This document shows positions 60,882 through 64,000 of a stretch of 64,000 nt of DNA, piece by piece (the stretch's first letter is position 1; the number at the start of each line of letters is the position of its first letter). This stretch comes from an uncultured Amylibacter sp. (lineage in GTDB: Bacteria > Pseudomonadota > Alphaproteobacteria > Rhodobacterales > Rhodobacteraceae), in assembly GCA_959347345.1 (NCBI GenBank), contig OY365738.1, positions 1,178,001 through 1,242,000 on the forward strand. The letters are read 5' to 3'. Made by a program: the position numbers and the translations under genes. The notes under the pieces were generated by a model. It saw only the letters and a program-made list of their open reading frames with translations. It made no database searches and had not been told where the DNA came from.

Positions 60882-61324
60882 AATGAATTGTGAATTATGA
60901 ATGGTGAATGGTGAATTATTGGTTATTCTGGATTAGGAGTTAGGTATTGGAAGTTAAGGATAGAGGTTTTTTGTTGCTCCCTCACTTCGCTCGGTCGCCC
61001 GCCCACCCACCCCTCCTGCGGAGAGCGGGCGGGGTTTTTTTGGCTGGGGTTTGGCTCAGCGTCTTGTATAGTGTCTAAATAAATTTAGAGCAAACCTATC
61101 ACCAATTCCCAAGTATTCTTTGCAAATAATCCAATCTATCGTCTTGTTATTCCAGATAGTAAATTTATAGAATCCCTATCGTCTTGAAACCAAAGGGCTT
61201 TTGGCATGCCCCCACGAAGTGGGGGCTACGCACAAAAGACCACGCTGGTCGGCACTCGCGCAAGCGATGACGAAGACCCGAAGGGCATCATTCATAATTC
61301 ACCATTCATAATTCACCATTCACC
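60882..61324. repeat. Composite palindromic island E6 (OmpA-miaB spacer)
   Basis: No gene supported. The island is bounded not by TAACTAA heptamers but by the GTGAATTATGAATG repeat (60884-60922 and, inverted, 61286-61324). Inside are a CCCGCCC...GGGCGGG hairpin followed by seven T (about 61003-61042), the TAAATAAATTTAGAG segment, the 98-nt AT-rich block (61096-61200), the GGGCTTTTGGCATGCC...GCACAAAAGACC hairpin (about 61196-61250), and the GGTCGGC...GACGAAGACC terminus. The right repeat encodes the C-terminus of MiaB. Confidence 0.85.
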
Positions 61325-62661
61325 ACGGCATGCAACGAATTCGTCTGCGATTCGGTAATCCGCACAGGCACAATCTGCCCAACCAAATCGGGCGAAGCCA
61401 TAATATGCACGGGTATCAAATACTCACACCGCCCGACCATCTGTCCATCCTCACGCCCCGCACCCTCTACCAACACAGACAAATCACGCCCAACCAAGTT
61501 TTGCTGGAACGCCACCTGCTGCTCTTTTAATAACGCCTGTAATCGCGCCAAACGTGCGGTCTTAACCGCCTCTTCCACTTGCCCAGAACGGCCAGCGGCA
61601 GGAGTCCCAGGACGCGGAGAGTACTTGAACGAATAGGCTTGGGCATATTGCACGGCGCGACACACCTCTAATGTCGCCTCAAAATCCGCCTCAGTCTCCC
61701 CCGGGAAACCCACGATAAAATCCCCAGAAACCGCCATATCGGGGCGCACGGATTTTATCTGGTCTATCACCGCCAAATAATCCGCCGCCGTATGCTTGCG
61801 ATTCATCGCCTTTAATATCTTGTCAGACCCCGATTGCACGGGCAAATGCAAATACGGCATTAACTTGCCCACCTCCCCATGCGCCGCTATTAAATCCGCA
61901 TCCATATCGTTGGGGTGCGAGGTCACAAACCGAATCCTTAACAAATCATCCACCTTTGCCAAGCCACGGATAAGCCGAGCCAAAGGCCACACTCCATCCG
62001 CTCCAACCCCACAATACGCATTCACATTCTGCCCTAACAAAGTAATCTCCCGCACGCCCCGTGCGACCAAATCACGTGCCTCTGCTATAATTTTATCGGG
62101 CGAGCGCGACAATTCCGCCCCGCGAGTATAAGGCACAACGCAAAACGAGCAGAATTTATCACACCCCTCCTGCACCGTTAAAAACGCACTGGGCGCACGG
62201 CGAGTCTGCGGTAAAGGCGGTAGATGGTCAAACTTATCCTCTGGCGGGAACTCCGTATCAATCAACGCCTTACGCCCGTTTTTCAAATCACGCAACATAG
62301 CGGGTAAGCGGTGATACACCTGCGGACCCACGACCAAATCAACCATCGGCTGACGGCGGATGATTTCCTCACCCTCTGCCTGGGCGACACACCCCGCAAC
62401 GCCGATTTTCAAATCGGGATTAGCCTTTTTCAAAGGCTTATACCTCCCCAATTCGGAATAAATCTTTTCCGCCGCCTTTTCGCGGATATGGCAGGTATTC
62501 AGCAAGATAACATCGGCATTATCGGGGCTATCGGTCATAGTATAGCCGTCTGTGCTGAGTGCGGATGCCATTCGCTCCGAATCATAGACGTTCATCTGGC
62601 AACCATAGGTTTTGACGAACAGTTTTTTGGTAGGGGGATGAGCGGGGGCTTTGGTTTGCAT
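61306..62661 (-). CDS. miaB: tRNA-2-methylthio-N6-dimethylallyladenosine synthase
   Basis: A radical-SAM methylthiotransferase acting at A37 of tRNAs. The 451-residue protein shows the N-terminal cluster site [16 protein letters not shown] (about residue 14), NTCHIREKA, and the radical-SAM site [17 protein letters not shown] (about 165). A C-terminal TRAM domain binds RNA (about 385-450). The last residues NGEL and the stop are encoded by the low-complexity repeat, as in lnt. The start overlaps the irr stop (TAATG). Confidence 0.95.
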   Translation of the reverse strand: MQTKAPAHPPTKKLFVKTYGCQMNVYDSERMASALSTDGYTMTDSPDNADVILLNTCHIREKAAEKIYSELGRYKPLKKANPDLKIGVAGCVAQAEGEEIIRRQPMVDLVVGPQVYHRLPAMLRDLKNGRKALIDTEFPPEDKFDHLPPLPQTRRAPSAFLTVQEGCDKFCSFCVVPYTRGAELSRSPDKIIAEARDLVARGVREITLLGQNVNAYCGVGADGVWPLARLIRGLAKVDDLLRIRFVTSHPNDMDADLIAAHGEVGKLMPYLHLPVQSGSDKILKAMNRKHTAADYLAVIDQIKSVRPDMAVSGDFIVGFPGETEADFEATLEVCRAVQYAQAYSFKYSPRPGTPAAGRSGQVEEAVKTARLARLQALLKEQQVAFQQNLVGRDLSVLVEGAGREDGQMVGRCEYLIPVHIMASPDLVGQIVPVRITESQTNSLHAVVNGEL

Positions 62662-63107
62662 TACGCCCCGCGTTTCTTACGCAGGCGGATAATCACATCA
62701 AGGCGGGCGATTTCCATGCCTTTGGGTGCACTGGCTTGCGTATGAAAACGAACCGCACCGTTTGGTGCGTCCGATAGCCGTGCTTCCTCCTCCCAAAAAT
62801 AGTGTAAATGGGGATCAAGGCGGGTATCAAAATACGACTTCTGCCCATCCACGGTGATTTCCTGCAATAACCCCGCATCGCAAAATAACCGCAAGGTATT
62901 ATAGACCGTTGCCAATGAAATAGGCATCTGGGCGCGGGCGGATTCAAACAAGCTCTCTGCACAGACATGGCGGTCTTTACCATCACCCACCAGCAAATCG
63001 GCAAGGGCGAGCCTTTGGCGGGTCGGGCGCAAATCGGCACGGTTCAACCACGCAAGAGCGCGAGTTTCACGCGGTGTTTGCGGATAATCTGGTTGTTCAT
63101 TTTGCAT
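62661..63107 (-). CDS. irr: Iron response regulator Irr (Fur family)
   Basis: A 148-residue Fur-superfamily repressor. The helix-turn-helix part reads [14 protein letters not shown] and [20 protein letters not shown]. The dimer/metal part has [16 protein letters not shown], and the end [16 protein letters not shown] is typical of Irr. The heme-regulatory GCPWHD motif of rhizobial Irr is absent, and the HHH site reads HLH, so heme sensing may differ. It is divergent from fabA as in rhizobia and translationally coupled to miaB, which needs iron. Confidence 0.87.
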   Translation of the reverse strand: MQNEQPDYPQTPRETRALAWLNRADLRPTRQRLALADLLVGDGKDRHVCAESLFESARAQMPISLATVYNTLRLFCDAGLLQEITVDGQKSYFDTRLDPHLHYFWEEEARLSDAPNGAVRFHTQASAPKGMEIARLDVIIRLRKKRGA

Positions 63108-63253
63108 AATTAACCCAATCTACATTTTTCATTTGCGGGCTTCGTTTTCGGCTTGTATAAATCTGTTATATAAGGTAGGTTAATGAAAGACAACTGAAAA
63201 CACGCAAAAACAACGCGAATAAATAAACGCAACCGCAATGATAAAAGAGAATA

Positions 63254-63760
63254 ATGACAAAACGACTTGAAAAACTAGGGTTTGAAGACCTGATGGACTG
63301 TGCCAGAGGCACTATGTTTGGCGATGGCAACCCGCAGTTGCCCACGCCTCCTATGCTGATGTTTGATAGGATTACCGCGATTTCTGACGATAAAGGCACG
63401 GATGGCAAGGGGCATGTCGTTGCCGAATTGGATATAAAACCCGATTTGTGGTTCTTTGAATGCCACTTTATTAACGATCCCGTGATGCCCGGATGTTTGG
63501 GGCTGGATGCTCTGTGGCAGTTGACTGGGTTTAATCTCGGCTGGCGTGGAATGCAGGGGCGCGGTCGCGCCTTGGGCGTGGGTGAGGTGAAATTCACTGG
63601 CATGGTGAAACCCGACCACTCCCTTGTGCGCTATGAGATTGATATAACCCGCCTGATTGATCGCCGCCTGAAGCTGGGCATGGCGAATGGCAAAGTTTTT
63701 GCCGATGATGTGCTGATTTACAGCGCGACAGATTTGAAAGTTGGGCTGTTCCACGAATAG
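63254..63760 (+). CDS. fabA: 3-hydroxydecanoyl-ACP dehydratase/isomerase
   Basis: Introduces the double bond in anaerobic-type unsaturated fatty acid synthesis. The 168-residue hotdog protein shows [18 protein letters not shown] (catalytic His, about residue 70) and [11 protein letters not shown] (catalytic Asp, about 84). The segment [13 protein letters not shown] follows. AAGAGA precedes the ATG. It forms an operon with fabB and is divergent from irr across a 146-bp promoter region. Confidence 0.96.
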   Translation: MTKRLEKLGFEDLMDCARGTMFGDGNPQLPTPPMLMFDRITAISDDKGTDGKGHVVAELDIKPDLWFFECHFINDPVMPGCLGLDALWQLTGFNLGWRGMQGRGRALGVGEVKFTGMVKPDHSLVRYEIDITRLIDRRLKLGMANGKVFADDVLIYSATDLKVGLFHE

Positions 63761-63784
63761 CCCCTTAATGAAAAGGAGATGATT

Positions 63785-64000
63785 ATGCGCCGTGTTGTGA
63801 TTACAGGAATTGGGATTATTTCTTCCATTGGTAACAATGTGAAGGAGGTGACTCAAAGCCTGAAAAACGGAACTTCGGGGATAGTTTTTGCCCCCGAATA
63901 TGCGGAACGTGGGTTTCGCAGTCAAATCCACGGGATGCCGCAGATTGACCCGACCGAGCATATAGACAAACGCCAAATGCGCTTTATGGGCAATGGTGCC
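63785..64000 (+). CDS. fabB: 3-oxoacyl-ACP synthase I, N-terminal 72 residues (runs off the right edge)
   Basis: The visible part MRRVVITGIGIISSIGNN, then SLKNGTSGIVFAPEYAERGF, is the usual start of FabB, the condensing enzyme that extends unsaturated acyl chains made through FabA. AAGGAG lies 7-8 nt before the ATG and the gene starts 24 bp after fabA. The catalytic Cys and His lie beyond the window. Confidence 0.93.
   Translation, partial: MRRVVITGIGIISSIGNNVKEVTQSLKNGTSGIVFAPEYAERGFRSQIHGMPQIDPTEHIDKRQMRFMGNGA

Noticed and set aside
63275..63976. 233-codon minus-strand ORF over fabA and fabB
   Set aside because: It spans two genes whose products are unmistakable and has no recognisable motif.

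Overview
The window looks like chromosomal DNA from a free-living, probably marine or osmolyte-using, alphaproteobacterium. No 16S gene is present, so the order is left open. Pointers to the class are the block bamE / DUF177-rpmF-plsX-fabH-ihfA-merR, the block argS-nagZ-scpA-scpB, an Irr regulator divergent from fabA-fabB, a four-subunit sarcosine oxidase, and a SAM/SAH-type riboswitch in front of metK. Most genes are core metabolism. A partial betaine aldehyde dehydrogenase at the left edge and the sarcosine oxidase operon at 40-46 kb suggest use of choline or glycine betaine.

Layout. 0-7 kb: betB fragment, thioesterase, YebC, then an AT-rich accessory stretch with a HEPN-motif protein and an HrgA-like protein on either side of an anion permease, then a LOG hydrolase. 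7-15 kb: dapD, ilvD, an AT-rich repeat-bearing membrane protein, trmJ, ctaA, an enoyl-CoA hydratase, moaA. 15-16 kb: two paralogous small beta-flower-like proteins with unusual triplet-repeat tails. 16-21 kb: glmS-glmU, a HAD phosphatase, a DegT aminotransferase, tRNA-Gln. 21-25 kb: msrB and five Sel1-repeat genes. 25-30 kb: envelope and lipid genes, IHF, MerR, tRNA-Pro. 30-39 kb: dcd, scpAB, nagZ, argS, dGTPase, erpA, xthA, dksA. 40-46 kb: sox operon. 46-52 kb: two exporters, ruvX, cmk-aroA. 52-53 kb: two tandem promoter-hairpin units in front of a NYN-domain protein. 53-64 kb: trmB, metK with riboswitch, a 10-bp-phased repeat array, lnt, corC, ybeY, phoH, an OmpA-like pair, miaB, irr, fabA and the start of fabB.

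The most unusual aspect is the intergenic DNA. Six islands of about 0.25-0.75 kb are mosaics of shared palindromic modules. They are bounded by inverted arrays of a TAACTAA-type heptamer, or by a second repeat of GTGAATTATGAATG type. Both repeats run into the 3' ends of genes, so that several unrelated proteins take their last residues and stop codon from a repeat. A 35-nt palindromic cassette sits in the loop of one hairpin in two islands and at a different position in a third, which suggests that it moves between hairpins.

The strongest candidates for something undescribed are these: the tandem ncRNA plus NYN-nuclease locus (52.0-53.0 kb); the nested cassette system; the phased array upstream of metK; and the beta-flower pair, in which every collagen-like glycine of one paralogue is replaced by isoleucine in the other.
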